Counted from the first letter of the stretch, positions 32,093 through 40,661 are shown. The stretch: DNA of 44,736 nt from Hespellia sp. (GCA_022790755.1 JAAVXR010000083.1:1-44736), one strand, 5' to 3'. The notes: generated by a model not told the origin, from the letters alone. A program made the numbers and translations.

Positions 32093-32461
32093 TCAAACCG
32101 TGACATCAATCTTATCGTTCCCCATCGCAAGCATCATCAGATAGGAGCCCAATCTGGAGATCACCAGAAACACAATAAATCCAGCCAGGACATGATAAAA
32201 AACCATAATTGGCATTCCGACTGCAATCCCCGCCAGATTTATCTGAAAGAAATACCTGTTGATTTTATTTACATCAATATTCTTTCGCCTGTTAAAGTGG
32301 TATCTGGTATTCAGCATGGAATCACGGATTCTCGGGTCTGTCTGTATCTTTGTATAATACAGATGATTTTTATATCGGATCATTTCACTAATCAAAATCA
32401 CGATCACCAATACCGCTGACGCCGTACCGGGATTATTTAAAGTATTGTAGAACGTTCCCAT
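32093..32461 (-). CDS. Small membrane protein of unknown function in the PTS operon
   Basis: 122 aa. The first hydrophobic segment (ASAVLVIVILISEMI) is followed by a basic, Tyr- and Asn-rich stretch (RYKNHLYYTKIQTDP, RYHFNRRKNIDVNKINRYFFQ), then two more hydrophobic segments (LAGIAVGMPIMVFYHVLAGFIVFLVIS). I recognise no family. It lies in the PTS operon between the aldolase and EIIA genes, so an accessory role in transport is possible, but nothing in it proves this. Confidence 0.7.
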   Translation of the reverse strand: MGTFYNTLNNPGTASAVLVIVILISEMIRYKNHLYYTKIQTDPRIRDSMLNTRYHFNRRKNIDVNKINRYFFQINLAGIAVGMPIMVFYHVLAGFIVFLVISRLGSYLMMLAMGNDKIDVTV

Positions 32462-32517
32462 CTTTTATCGCCCCCTTCTCACCATTCTTTTCCACCTTGC
32501 CGTTGAATACTGATGGT

Positions 32518-33408
32518 CTACTCTATCATTGTGGTTTCTTTCTTCGCGATTCCCTTGCATACAGGGAGCCACGCTTTATCTTTGGAACCATACACCTGAA
32601 TCATCTCTCTCAGTTTCGCCTTGGCACCTTCTTTGAGTACATCGTATACACCGTATGCATTCTGTCCCTGCAGATCTGCGCTCTGAACGGCAATCGAAGC
32701 TGCCTTGCACAAATCATTTGCAATGTTTACCTTATTAATCCCCAACTTACACGCTTTCTCAATCTGTTCATTACTTGTCCCGGAAGATCCATGGAGAACC
32801 AACGGAAATTGATTCGTCGCCTTTTTGATTTCAACCAGTCTGTCAAAATCCAGATACGGTTTGAACCCTTCCGGGTATGCCCCGTGTGCTGTGCCGATCG
32901 CTACGGCCAGACAATCCACTCCGGTCAACTCAATGAACTTCAATGCATCCTCCGCGCTGGTCAGTGCTGCGTCTCTGTCGACATCATACTGTGCGGCCTG
33001 TCCTACATGGCCCAGTTCTGCTTCCACAGACAGACCGGCCGCATGAGCAATATCTGCCAACTCTTTCACCTGTGCAACATTTTCCTCAAACGAAAGATAG
33101 GAACGGTCAATCATTACTGAGGTGAATCCTGCATGAATCGCCTGAATAATTTCGGCCGCCGCTCCGCCGTGATCGAGATTGATCGCAATCGGGATACTCG
33201 ACTGCATTGCCAGTTGTCGAAGCATCTGCCCCGTAAAAAACAGATCTGTTACAGAAGCATAGCCAACGTCCAGTATCAGCGGTGCATTCATTTCTTCCGC
33301 CACTTCCACAAACGCCCTGGCATCTAATTCACTGCTTACATTGGGGGCCGCCACAGCATAATTTCCCTTGCTGGCTTGGTCCACGATTTCTTTCATGGTT
33401 ACTAACAT
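32518..33408 (-). CDS. Class II aldolase, fructose/tagatose-bisphosphate aldolase family
   Basis: 296 aa. All zinc and catalytic positions are visible: Asp79-His80 in INLDHGG, His175 in IGTAHGAYPEG and His206 in VLHGSSGTSN, with IDRSYLSFEENVAQVKELADIAHAAGLSVEAELGHVG between. It cleaves a ketose (bis)phosphate to DHAP plus an aldehyde. As the first gene of the mannose-family PTS operon it probably acts on the phosphorylated imported sugar. GGGAGG lies 9 nt before the ATG at 33406-33408. Confidence 0.9.
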   Translation of the reverse strand: MLVTMKEIVDQASKGNYAVAAPNVSSELDARAFVEVAEEMNAPLILDVGYASVTDLFFTGQMLRQLAMQSSIPIAINLDHGGAAAEIIQAIHAGFTSVMIDRSYLSFEENVAQVKELADIAHAAGLSVEAELGHVGQAAQYDVDRDAALTSAEDALKFIELTGVDCLAVAIGTAHGAYPEGFKPYLDFDRLVEIKKATNQFPLVLHGSSGTSNEQIEKACKLGINKVNIANDLCKAASIAVQSADLQGQNAYGVYDVLKEGAKAKLREMIQVYGSKDKAWLPVCKGIAKKETTMIE

Positions 33409-33473
33409 GTTTGCTTACCTCCCTGATTTTGATATTTTTTTGCATTTTTCTTGCATTTACCGTATAAAAAAAC

Positions 33474-33539
33474 ATAAAAATACTCAATAACAGCTTTTTC
33501 ACTAACATTAAGTCAAAAATTGTTATTGAGTATTTTTAT
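33474..33539 (-). promoter_or_regulatory. PTS operon promoter bracketed by a 19-bp inverted repeat
   Basis: Arms 33474-33492 and 33521-33539 pair perfectly over 19 bp (core TACTCAATAACA) with a 28-base gap. On the reverse strand a promoter fits inside: TTGACT (33511-33516), 18-bp spacer, TGTTAT (33487-33492), so one arm covers the -10 and the other lies just upstream of the -35. Seven T follow the structure (33464-33470), so an RNA hairpin with attenuator character is also possible. Likely the site for the PRD regulator at 25720-27642 (inference). Confidence 0.7.
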
Positions 33540-33610
33540 AAGTTTTAATACTGTGTTTTTAGTATATTGCAATACGGTGATTGCGAAACTCTAAAAGACT
33601 AAGTTGTGGA

Positions 33611-33769
33611 GAATATTCTGACCACATATTCCGTTCAAATCCTACTGCGCCGGACATTGCATCAAACCCAGAAAAGCAGAAGGCAGTCGGGGAGCGACCC
33701 TCCCGCCTTCTATGGTCTTGATTCCATGGCGCAAAATGGCTTTTCACAGAATATGTGGTCAGAATATTC
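33611..33769. repeat. Long imperfect hairpin (hairpin element 3)
   Basis: Arms 33611-33634 and 33746-33769 match over 24 bp with one mismatch (core TCTGACCACATATTC). Inward pairing continues with interruptions (GGCGCA, TTTGAT/CTTGAT and GCCTTCT blocks) to a GC-rich apex near 33690. Weak pairing extends outward to about 33571 and 33795 (TTGCAATCGCC type). It lies upstream of the divergent PTS and MFS genes. Open frames running through it are palindrome artefacts. Confidence 0.8.
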
Positions 33770-33848
33770 GGCAAGTTTGTCCATTTTGCAATCGCCCCTT
33801 AAGATTTTGAGATTCGAGTATCGCAAGATACTTTCTCAGCATATATCT

Positions 33849-34085
33849 GGCAAATTGCACAAAACGTGTTCGGAATTGCGACTGCGGAGAATCTTAGTGC
33901 TTCTTAATGTTCTGCCAACTCTCAGCAATTCGGCGGCATGGATGCCGACGAAAGCCCGATCTGCGCCACGGACGGCGCATTGAGGGCGGTTGCGTTCCTC
34001 CTCTCAACCATTTTCCTCAGAACATTTTAGAAGCACTTAGATTCATAGCCTGGAGCAATACAGAATACGTTTTGTGCAATTTGCC
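33849..34085. repeat. Long imperfect hairpin (hairpin element 4)
   Basis: A 237-bp inverted repeat. The outer 19 bp are perfect (GGCAAATTGCACAAAACGT at 33849-33867 and its complement at 34067-34085), and the arms continue for about 72 bp with roughly four in five positions matching (ATTGC, GAATCT, AGTGCTTCT, ATGTTCTG blocks). The apex holds two small GC-rich hairpins (GCGGCATGGATGCCG and TGCGCCACGGACGGCGCA). It follows element 3 with an 80-bp gap and ends 65 bp before the MFS gene. Confidence 0.85.
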
Positions 34086-34150
34086 ACCACCACCCTAAAA
34101 AATATTTTCCACCCCCCAATCCTAATATTACAAGCATGGAGAACAACAAC

Positions 34151-35353
34151 ATGAAAATCATGAAACCCAAATTCTGGACCCTTTATTTTTTTACCTATAT
34201 TGTTACAGCGCTCATTATGACACAGCAGGTTCCTTACCTCACACAGCTCGGATACAACGCTTTTGAACGAGGTCTGATTTTGGGAGCCTGTCAGTTATCT
34301 TCCATCGTCTTACAGCTTTTGTTAGGCTATCTTTGCGACAAGTATCGTCTACATAAACAATTATTTATCTCTACTGTATTGATTTCCGCTGTAGGCTCTT
34401 ACATTTTTTTTACTTATCATTGCAGACAATTGTTTATACATATCTTGATATTATTTGTCGCAGGCGCATTTATCAACTCCATTTATGGAGTACAGGACAA
34501 CTGGGTATATTCTTTTAAAGGAGGCGATGAAGCCTTCAGTGCAATCAGAGGCTACGGAGCTTTGGGCTGGAGTATCTGTGCTATATTCGTCTCCCATTTG
34601 ATTGACAATTACGGCTATAGCGGATTATCTATGACCATATTAGGAGCTGCCGTTCTTCTTATTGTTGTATGCCTGTTTATCCCATCTCCAAAGACAACCC
34701 CCGCTCCTATACCAACGTCTAAACACGAAATGTCTTCTGTTAGAATCTCGGACTTTGTTCGTCTGTTCCGTCACAGAGGTTATTTTCTTACAGTTGTGAT
34801 TCTCCTCTTAATTTCCTTTACCACCATCCATATCTCTTACGCTGTCATAGACAAAATGATCCTGCTAGGCGGTGGAACCGCTGAAGTTGGATATAAGGCG
34901 ACGATCCATGGATTGGTAGAACTTCCCTTCTATTTTCTGGGAGCTAAAATTGTAAAACGATTCGGAAATCATAAGCTTTTGCTGTTCGCCGCTGCTACAT
35001 CCACCATTCAGTTTATCATGTACCGAGCGTTTCATACTCTTTTTATGATGGTCGCTCTGACATGTTGGCAATGCGTGACCAGTACAAGCTATCAAATCGC
35101 ATCCCGAAATCTGTTACATTATTATTCAGACGAAAACCTTAAGTCCACAGGACTACTCCTCGGAATCAGTCTGCATGTAGGAGTCGCAGCCGTCATCGCT
35201 CCCATCGCTGGCGGATATGTTACAAAGAATTTTGGAGTGGACGCTACTCTGGACCTGTCTATTTTCTTTGGAATTTCCGCCATTTTGTTGTCTGTGTACC
35301 TCATGAAGTTGGAGAAAAACAAGTCGGTTTCTACCTCTACCCGAAATGAGTAG
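34151..35353 (+). CDS. MFS transporter, sugar-permease like (LacY/NHS group)
   Basis: About 400 aa with twelve hydrophobic segments. The loop after helix 2 reads LLGYLCDKYRLHKQLF, the usual MFS loop 2-3 signature, and the second half begins near FLTVVILLLISFTTIHISYAVI with GAKIVKRFGNHKLLLF. The phrases AFINSIYGVQDNWVYSF and IRGYGALGWSICAI resemble the MFS_1-like nucleoside/oligosaccharide permeases. The start is uncertain: an ATG at 34136 has no ribosome site, while the ATG at 34151 has GGAG nine bases upstream. It may import the same sugar as a neighbouring operon, but no link is proven. Confidence 0.82.
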   Translation: MKIMKPKFWTLYFFTYIVTALIMTQQVPYLTQLGYNAFERGLILGACQLSSIVLQLLLGYLCDKYRLHKQLFISTVLISAVGSYIFFTYHCRQLFIHILILFVAGAFINSIYGVQDNWVYSFKGGDEAFSAIRGYGALGWSICAIFVSHLIDNYGYSGLSMTILGAAVLLIVVCLFIPSPKTTPAPIPTSKHEMSSVRISDFVRLFRHRGYFLTVVILLLISFTTIHISYAVIDKMILLGGGTAEVGYKATIHGLVELPFYFLGAKIVKRFGNHKLLLFAAATSTIQFIMYRAFHTLFMMVALTCWQCVTSTSYQIASRNLLHYYSDENLKSTGLLLGISLHVGVAAVIAPIAGGYVTKNFGVDATLDLSIFFGISAILLSVYLMKLEKNKSVSTSTRNE

Positions 35354-35465
35354 TATTGATTCGAGTGTCAAAAGCTCTTTTTTAAATTTGTATGTTGTGC
35401 AAACGTGTTCTTATATTTCCCTATTTTCTGGTTATACTAATCCCATCAAAATTCAGGAGGCCACA

Positions 35466-35636
35466 ATGAAAGTAACCGATAAAGATAAGCACATCCACAC
35501 TGCCCCGAAAGGAGCATGGGAAAGCGGTATCATCAATAAAAAGAAAAAGCATTCCAAAAAGCAGCATCTCAACGATATTACCACGGATATTCAAGGAAAC
35601 GGATACCCCGTATCACAGAAAAATCAGGACGATTGA
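35466..35636 (+). CDS. Small highly charged protein of unknown function (56 aa)
   Basis: MKVTDKDKHIHTAPKGAWE followed by a Lys/His-rich stretch (KKKKHSKKQHLNDITTD) and GNGYPVSQKNQDD. A strong AGGAGG site lies before the ATG, and a terminator follows about 75 bp later, which supports a real gene. No family is recognised; the basic, disordered composition suggests nucleic-acid or envelope interaction, or an antitoxin-like role, but none of this is shown. Confidence 0.7.
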   Translation: MKVTDKDKHIHTAPKGAWESGIINKKKKHSKKQHLNDITTDIQGNGYPVSQKNQDD

Positions 35637-35711
35637 GACGAATACAGGCAGTCACTATAAAAATTGGTTGATATTTTTCTCAACACACCATCCTGTTTTT
35701 GACAGTCGATA

Positions 35712-35763
35712 GACAAAAAATCGCTGTAACCCTTGTACTTTCTAGGGTACAGCGATTTTTGTC
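35712..35763 (+). terminator. Strong stem-loop terminator
   Basis: GACAAAAAATCGCTGTA with CCCT (35712-35733) pairs with AGGGTACAGCGATTTTTGTC (35744-35763), with one bulged base and a 10-base loop. The A/T-rich base of the stem can act in both directions. It closes the 56-aa gene and isolates the lacI-type gene downstream. Confidence 0.8.
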
Positions 35764-35901
35764 GTTGTCACAGAATATAGTGATTTATTCTTTCCCTTTA
35801 CTTTTGATCATCCATTCAAAAACCATAGATCTATAGAAATAATGCCTCCATTTGCTTTTTGGATTATTCAACTGTCAAACTCTCGGAGAAAAACCACTTC
35901 A

Positions 35902-35936
35902 TTGACGCCTATGTTTGATTATTGTATAATATCAAT
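35902..35936 (+). promoter_or_regulatory. Promoter of the lacI-type gene at 35973
   Basis: TTGACG (35902-35907), 17-bp spacer, TATAAT (35925-35930). An imperfect inverted repeat with TTGAT/ATCAA ends (35916-35936) overlaps the -10 box and may be an autoregulatory operator. Confidence 0.75.
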
Positions 35937-35972
35937 ATGTTTGGTCATCAATTAACCGCTGCGAGGTAAACT

Positions 35973-36980
35973 ATGTCTGCTACGCTAAAAGATTTGGCAA
36001 ATTACTTAGGACTGTCTGTTTCCACCGTCTCACGCGCCCTCAATAACAAAGGGCGCATGAATGAAAAAACACGTGCTCAAATCATACAGGCGGCCCAGGA
36101 GCTTCAATATATACCAAATGCATCTGCACGTTCGCTGAAAACAAATTCCAACTCTATTGTCGGGGTTCTGTTACCTGATATCAGTAATATTTTTTATACC
36201 AAGCTTCTGCAAGCCATCGATTCCGAATTGAACAAAGCGGGATACGGCATGCTTTTTTGTAACACAGATGATAATCTGGAAAAGGAGAAGCAATACATCG
36301 AAATGCTTCTGTCTCAGAATGTCATCGGCACGATCTTTGCGCCAACTTCCGCCAATCCGGCCTATGAACAGGAGAATTTTTTCAAAAATATTATCTTTAT
36401 CGACAATATGCCCAGTCTGAGCAGAACCGATTATAATTTTATCGGAATCGACAACATTCGTGCAGGCTATGAACTTACATCCATGCTGTTTGAAACCGGC
36501 CATCGGAATATTGTCGCTGTAACCGGCACCGTTCAGGAGACAACTGCAGTTCACCGAATGGAAGGATTTCGCCGCAAAATGCAGGAACAAAATATCGACA
36601 CTTCCAATCGGATTTTCCACGCCCCTTATACCATAAATGCCGGCCATGATGTCGTCATGCAGATGCTAAGTCTTCCATCGTTCCCTGATGCAATTTTTGT
36701 CCACAACAATGTACAGGTTTATGGAATTATCCACGCATTAATGACACTTGGCAAAAAAATTCCGGAAGACGTCTCCATCGTTTCTTTTGATTTCATGGAC
36801 GATACCAAACTAATTCAACCACAAATTACCAGTGTGCTTCAGCCCGTAGAACAGTTGGCGGCAGAAGCTGTTCGTCTGGTGGTTCACCCCAATCACTCCA
36901 AAAAATATCAGCATATCATTTTGAAACATAGTATCTATATGGGGGCGTCTTTGTTGGCGCGCAATTTTACCAATTCGTAA
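35973..36980 (+). CDS. LacI-family transcriptional regulator
   Basis: 335 aa. Helix-turn-helix ATLKDLANYLGLSVSTVSRALNNKGRMNEKTR with hinge ASARSLKTN, then an effector domain (SIVGVLLPDISNIFYTKLLQAIDSELN, GTIFAPTS, NFIGIDNIRAGYELTSMLFETGHRNIVAVTG, VSIVSFDFMDDTKLIQPQITSV). GAGG precedes the ATG. It is convergent with the sugar operon at 37214-44456, whose promoter carries LacI-type operators, and so is the best local candidate for its repressor. The transporter/FGGY genes fit that role, but the operator sequence differs from the one at its own promoter. Confidence 0.88.
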   Translation: MSATLKDLANYLGLSVSTVSRALNNKGRMNEKTRAQIIQAAQELQYIPNASARSLKTNSNSIVGVLLPDISNIFYTKLLQAIDSELNKAGYGMLFCNTDDNLEKEKQYIEMLLSQNVIGTIFAPTSANPAYEQENFFKNIIFIDNMPSLSRTDYNFIGIDNIRAGYELTSMLFETGHRNIVAVTGTVQETTAVHRMEGFRRKMQEQNIDTSNRIFHAPYTINAGHDVVMQMLSLPSFPDAIFVHNNVQVYGIIHALMTLGKKIPEDVSIVSFDFMDDTKLIQPQITSVLQPVEQLAAEAVRLVVHPNHSKKYQHIILKHSIYMGASLLARNFTNS

Positions 36981-37035
36981 TTCAAGCATAATCACGCTGT
37001 ATACTGCGGCAAAACGCTTTTTTCGTCACGCCAGG

Positions 37036-37080
37036 GAGCCGTCGAAAACCAGAATTCCTCTTCGTTTTCGACGGCTCTTT
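37036..37080 (+). terminator. Terminator after the lacI-type gene
   Basis: A perfect 14-bp stem, GAGCCGTCGAAAAC (37036-37049) with GTTTTCGACGGCTC (37064-37077), followed by TTTC. It lies about 55 bp after the stop codon. The rest of the gap to 37213 shows nothing else convincing. Confidence 0.85.
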
Positions 37081-37213
37081 CATAAATTTTGTCTATTCCA
37101 TTTGCCTCAAACATTCGCCCGTCGTACAGACGGTGTAAGTTCAGGGATACCTAATGCGTCCACACAACTTTCATGCCTGGTGGCGCGCTCCTTCGTAGGC
37201 GCATGCAGGTTTA

Positions 37214-38173
37214 TTATAGAAAATCATCCACATTATCCGCCGTAATCAACTGAAATGGAACAATATACTCTTTCTCCACCGTCTCTCCCTTTGCAATTTT
37301 ATATGCCACTTCCATCGTTTTTGACGCCTGCTCTTGTGCATCCTGCAGGACAGTCGCCGCCATTCCTCCCTCTTTTACAGATTCCACAGCATTCGGAGTC
37401 GCATCGACACCCACGATTATAATATCATCCCTGCCAGAGCCTTTACAAGCTTCCAGAGCACCCAGTGCCATCTCGTCATCCTCACAGAGTATCGCGTCAA
37501 TTTTCTCATATCTGCCCAGCCAGTCTTCCGTGATGGACATCGCCTTGTCACGCATCCAGTCGGCGGTCAGCTGCGCCAATACCTCCACATTCGTATCCGT
37601 CAGCAATGTCTCTTCAATTCCCTGATATCGGTATATCTGAGGACTTTGTCCCATAGAACCTTCGATGATACAGACTGTTCCTTCTCCGTCCAACTGTTCT
37701 TTCACATAATTTCCAATCAAAGCTCCTGCTTCCACATCATTTGACCCAACATAGGAAGTATAGTTTGTTTTTGTGGTCGTTGTATTCACTTCCAACACCG
37801 GAATTCCTGCCTCCTCACAGATATCCAGCGCCTGACCCGACCCTTCCGCATCTTGCGCATTCAAAATCAGGACGTCAATCCCTTTTGCAACCATATCCTC
37901 CACATTGGAAATCTGTTTGCTGATATCTGCCTGCGCGTCCAGAAAGATCAATTCTACATCCTCATAGTCAGCGGCCTCGGCCTTGATCGCCTCTCCCAAC
38001 GTATTGGAGAATTCATCCGACATCGTCTTCATAGAAACTCCGATCAGAATCTTCTCCTTTCCCGAATCACTTTCTTCTTTTGCCGGCTCCCCGGAATTAC
38101 TGCAGGCTGCAAGTGAAGTCAAAAGCAGAATCGCCATCAACATGCTACCGATCTTTCTCATCATTTTTTTCAT
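37214..38173 (-). CDS. Sugar ABC transporter substrate-binding lipoprotein (RbsB-like)
   Basis: 319 aa. Signal peptide MKKMMRKIGSMLMAILLLTSLAACS with the lipobox LAAC, then the periplasmic-binding fold (ILIGVSMKTMSDEFSNTLGEAIKAEA, VEDMVAKGIDVLILNAQDAEG, VGSNDVEAGALIGNYV, DAILCEDDEMALGALEACK, VGVDATPNAVESVKEGGMAATVLQD). The start at 38171-38173 has GGAGG eight bases upstream, whereas an ATG 15 bases earlier lacks one. It is the last gene of the operon, after the permease and ATPase. The ligand is a monosaccharide of unknown identity. Confidence 0.92.
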   Translation of the reverse strand: MKKMMRKIGSMLMAILLLTSLAACSNSGEPAKEESDSGKEKILIGVSMKTMSDEFSNTLGEAIKAEAADYEDVELIFLDAQADISKQISNVEDMVAKGIDVLILNAQDAEGSGQALDICEEAGIPVLEVNTTTTKTNYTSYVGSNDVEAGALIGNYVKEQLDGEGTVCIIEGSMGQSPQIYRYQGIEETLLTDTNVEVLAQLTADWMRDKAMSITEDWLGRYEKIDAILCEDDEMALGALEACKGSGRDDIIIVGVDATPNAVESVKEGGMAATVLQDAQEQASKTMEVAYKIAKGETVEKEYIVPFQLITADNVDDFL

Positions 38174-38194
38174 AAACAGTTCCTCCATTTCTTT

Positions 38195-39142
38195 TTAGTT
38201 TTTTCCTTTGGTCTTTGTATCAAGTATCACTGCGCAGATGATAATAATACCTTTTACAATTTGTTGATAATAAGATGAAATCCCCATCAAATTCATCCCA
38301 TTATTCAGTGTTCCGATCAATAATACTCCGATCACCGTTCCATGGATTGTTCCAATTCCGCCAACCAGACTGGTTCCTCCAATCACGGTCGCTGCAATGG
38401 CGTCTGTCTCATACCCCACCGCGATAGCCGGCTGTCCTGACCCAATACGCGACGCGAGAATCACGCCAGCAAGTCCTGTCAAAACGCCGCTGCACAAATA
38501 TGCCCAGGTTTTGACTCCTTTTGTTTTTACCCCAGAGGCGATGGCCGCGTTTTCATTTCCACCTGTTGCATATAAATACCGTCCAAATTTTGTCTTATTG
38601 AGCAAGACGAATGCAGCCGCCACCACAACCGCATAAATGACGACCGGAATCGGTACAGGTCCCAGGGAACCCTTCCCGAAAATTTCAAACGATTCCGATG
38701 CTATCGTATACGGCTTTCCATCCGAATACACATATGCAAATCCCCTCGCAATCGACATCGTTGCCAGCGTCGCAATAAATGGCGGAACACCTGCATACGA
38801 TACCAGGATTCCATTTAGAAGTCCGAACGATGCACAGACACATATCGCCAACAGCAACGCGGCAATTCCTAACTCCGAATGCATCGTAATAAAACTCCCC
38901 GCAATCACCCCCGCCACTGCAACCAGGGACCCCACACACAGATCAATCCCTCCGGTCAGGATTACAAAAGTCATCCCCACCGCAATAATCCCATTGATGG
39001 AAATCTGTCGGAGTACATTGATCAGATTCTGTGCCGTTCGAAAGGTGTCCGAAATCACAAACAGTACGACAAACAATAAAATAAATCCGACCAGCACCCC
39101 GTTTTTCTTCAGAAAATACGAAATATTTTGTTTTTTATTCAT
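38195..39142 (-). CDS. Sugar ABC transporter permease (RbsC-like)
   Basis: 315 aa with about nine to ten membrane segments. Family markers are GMTFVILTGGIDLCVGSLVAVAGVIAG, GLLNGILVSYAGVPPFIATLATMSIARGFAYVYSDGKP, LYATGGNENAAIASGVKTK and VIGGTSLVGGIGTIHGTVIGVLLIGTLNNGMNLMGISSYYQQIVKG. The start at 39140-39142 follows GAGGAGGAGTCC; an earlier start at 39229 would overlap the ATPase gene. It carries the sugar across the membrane with the ATPase and RbsB-like protein. Confidence 0.93.
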   Translation of the reverse strand: MNKKQNISYFLKKNGVLVGFILLFVVLFVISDTFRTAQNLINVLRQISINGIIAVGMTFVILTGGIDLCVGSLVAVAGVIAGSFITMHSELGIAALLLAICVCASFGLLNGILVSYAGVPPFIATLATMSIARGFAYVYSDGKPYTIASESFEIFGKGSLGPVPIPVVIYAVVVAAAFVLLNKTKFGRYLYATGGNENAAIASGVKTKGVKTWAYLCSGVLTGLAGVILASRIGSGQPAIAVGYETDAIAATVIGGTSLVGGIGTIHGTVIGVLLIGTLNNGMNLMGISSYYQQIVKGIIIICAVILDTKTKGKN

Positions 39143-39152
39143 GGACTCCTCC

Positions 39153-40661
39153 TCATTTGTGCATTGATTTTTCCAGAATCTCTTTTTGAGTAATTTTTCC
39201 TTCCACAAATTCATTGTGTGTAAATTCACCTCGTATTTCTCCAGCCGACATAATCAGTACACGATCGCTCATACTAAGCACTTCTGGAAGCTCCGAGGAA
39301 ATCATGATAATCGTCATACCGTTTTGAGCCATTTTATTCATCAGCTTATAGATTTCCGCCTTTGCTCCGACGTCGATTCCCCTCGTAGGTTCATCCAGAA
39401 TCAACACCTTGGGATTAGCCAGCAGCCACTTTGCGATAATCACTTTTTGCTGATTTCCTCCGCTTAATGTCTGCGCCGTCTGCTCCGCAGAATTGCATTT
39501 AATCGACAATGTATCGATCATATCCCGGATCAGAGTTTTCTCTGCAGCTGTATTTAGCAGGAAACGGCGCACCACTTTTTTCAAATTCGGCAGGCTGATA
39601 TTTTCTCTGATCGACCGTTCCAGGACCAGACCATATTCTTTTCGATCTTCACTCAGCATAGCGATTCCATATCGAATCGCATCACTCGGGCTTTTGATCT
39701 GTACTTGCTCTCCATCGACGTAAATCTCTCCCTGGTCCAACCGATCCATACCGAAAACTGCTCTTGCAATCTCAGTCCTTCCGGCTCCCATCAACCCGGT
39801 AATGCCAAGAATCTCCCCTCTATGCACCTGAAAGGAAATATCATGAAAGAATCCGTCTCTACAAAGATTTCTCACTTCTATTCCAATTGCTTGCTCCGGA
39901 ACACTGTCTTTTTTGAACAAATGATCCAGAGTTCTGTTGACCATTAATTCAATCAAACGTTCCCGTTGAATCTCTTTGACCGGACATGTGTGAATAGAAC
40001 TCCCATCTCTCAGGACCGTAACCGTATCCGCGATCTCGAAAATATCTTCCATACGATGGGAAATATAAATAACGGCGACCTTTTTCTTCTGAAGACTTCG
40101 AATCGTGCGAAATAAATGCCTCGTCTCTTCATCGGTCAGGGAAGAAGACGGCTCGTCCATAATGATTAACTTCGAATTATCGCGTACAGCCTTCATAATC
40201 TCAAGCATTTGTATCTGCGCGATTGTTAATTCACCGACTTTTTGCTCTGCCTTCGCATGAATCCCAAATTCCTGCAATTTCTTTTGCGTTTCTTCATTCA
40301 TTTTTTGTTGATTTAGCAATCCGTTGCTGCGACAAAGTTCTCTGCCCAGAAAATAATTTTCCGCGATCGTCATCTGTCTCAATGGCGTCAGTTCCTGATG
40401 AATCATAGAAATTCCCAACTGCAGCGCATCTTTCGCATTATTGAATGCTATTTCGTTTCCATCAAACAAAATCGTACCCGCATCCGCTTTCAACAGCCCT
40501 GTCACAATTTTCATCAAAGTAGATTTTCCTGCGCCATTTTCTCCTGCGAGGGCGTGAACCGATCCTCGCCTGACTTCCAGCGAAACCTCTTTTAACACCT
40601 GCACCTGGAAAAAACTTTTATCAATTTTTTCCAATTTCAGAATATATTCATTTTTTGTCAT
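39153..40661 (-). CDS. Sugar ABC transporter ATP-binding protein (RbsA-like, two ATPase domains)
   Basis: 502 aa. First domain: Walker A GENGAGKST (40-48), degenerate signature LTIAQIQMLEIMKA and Walker B LIIMDEPSSSL. Second domain: the expected degenerate Walker A (GITGLMGAGRTEIARA), an intact signature LSGGNQQKVIIAKWL and Walker B VLILDEPTRGIDVGAKAEIY. Both halves match RbsA/XylG importers of pentoses and deoxyhexoses. The ATG overlaps the stop of the kinase gene (ATGA). Confidence 0.94.
   Translation of the reverse strand: MTKNEYILKLEKIDKSFFQVQVLKEVSLEVRRGSVHALAGENGAGKSTLMKIVTGLLKADAGTILFDGNEIAFNNAKDALQLGISMIHQELTPLRQMTIAENYFLGRELCRSNGLLNQQKMNEETQKKLQEFGIHAKAEQKVGELTIAQIQMLEIMKAVRDNSKLIIMDEPSSSLTDEETRHLFRTIRSLQKKKVAVIYISHRMEDIFEIADTVTVLRDGSSIHTCPVKEIQRERLIELMVNRTLDHLFKKDSVPEQAIGIEVRNLCRDGFFHDISFQVHRGEILGITGLMGAGRTEIARAVFGMDRLDQGEIYVDGEQVQIKSPSDAIRYGIAMLSEDRKEYGLVLERSIRENISLPNLKKVVRRFLLNTAAEKTLIRDMIDTLSIKCNSAEQTAQTLSGGNQQKVIIAKWLLANPKVLILDEPTRGIDVGAKAEIYKLMNKMAQNGMTIIMISSELPEVLSMSDRVLIMSAGEIRGEFTHNEFVEGKITQKEILEKSMHK

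Noticed and set aside
33606-33983. Open frame of 125 codons through hairpin elements 3 and 4
   Set aside because: It lies in palindromic DNA, has a mirror-image open frame on the other strand (33559-33774), no ribosome site and poor composition.
35396-35411. GTGCAAACGTGTTC as a third copy of the sugar-operon operator
   Set aside because: Only one half matches GAGCAAAC; the other half has too many mismatches.
37085-37213. Structured element or terminator for the sugar operon in the gap after the RbsB-like gene
   Set aside because: Only short, weak complementary segments (CATGC/GCATG, CGTC/GACG) were found, with no T run in the right direction.
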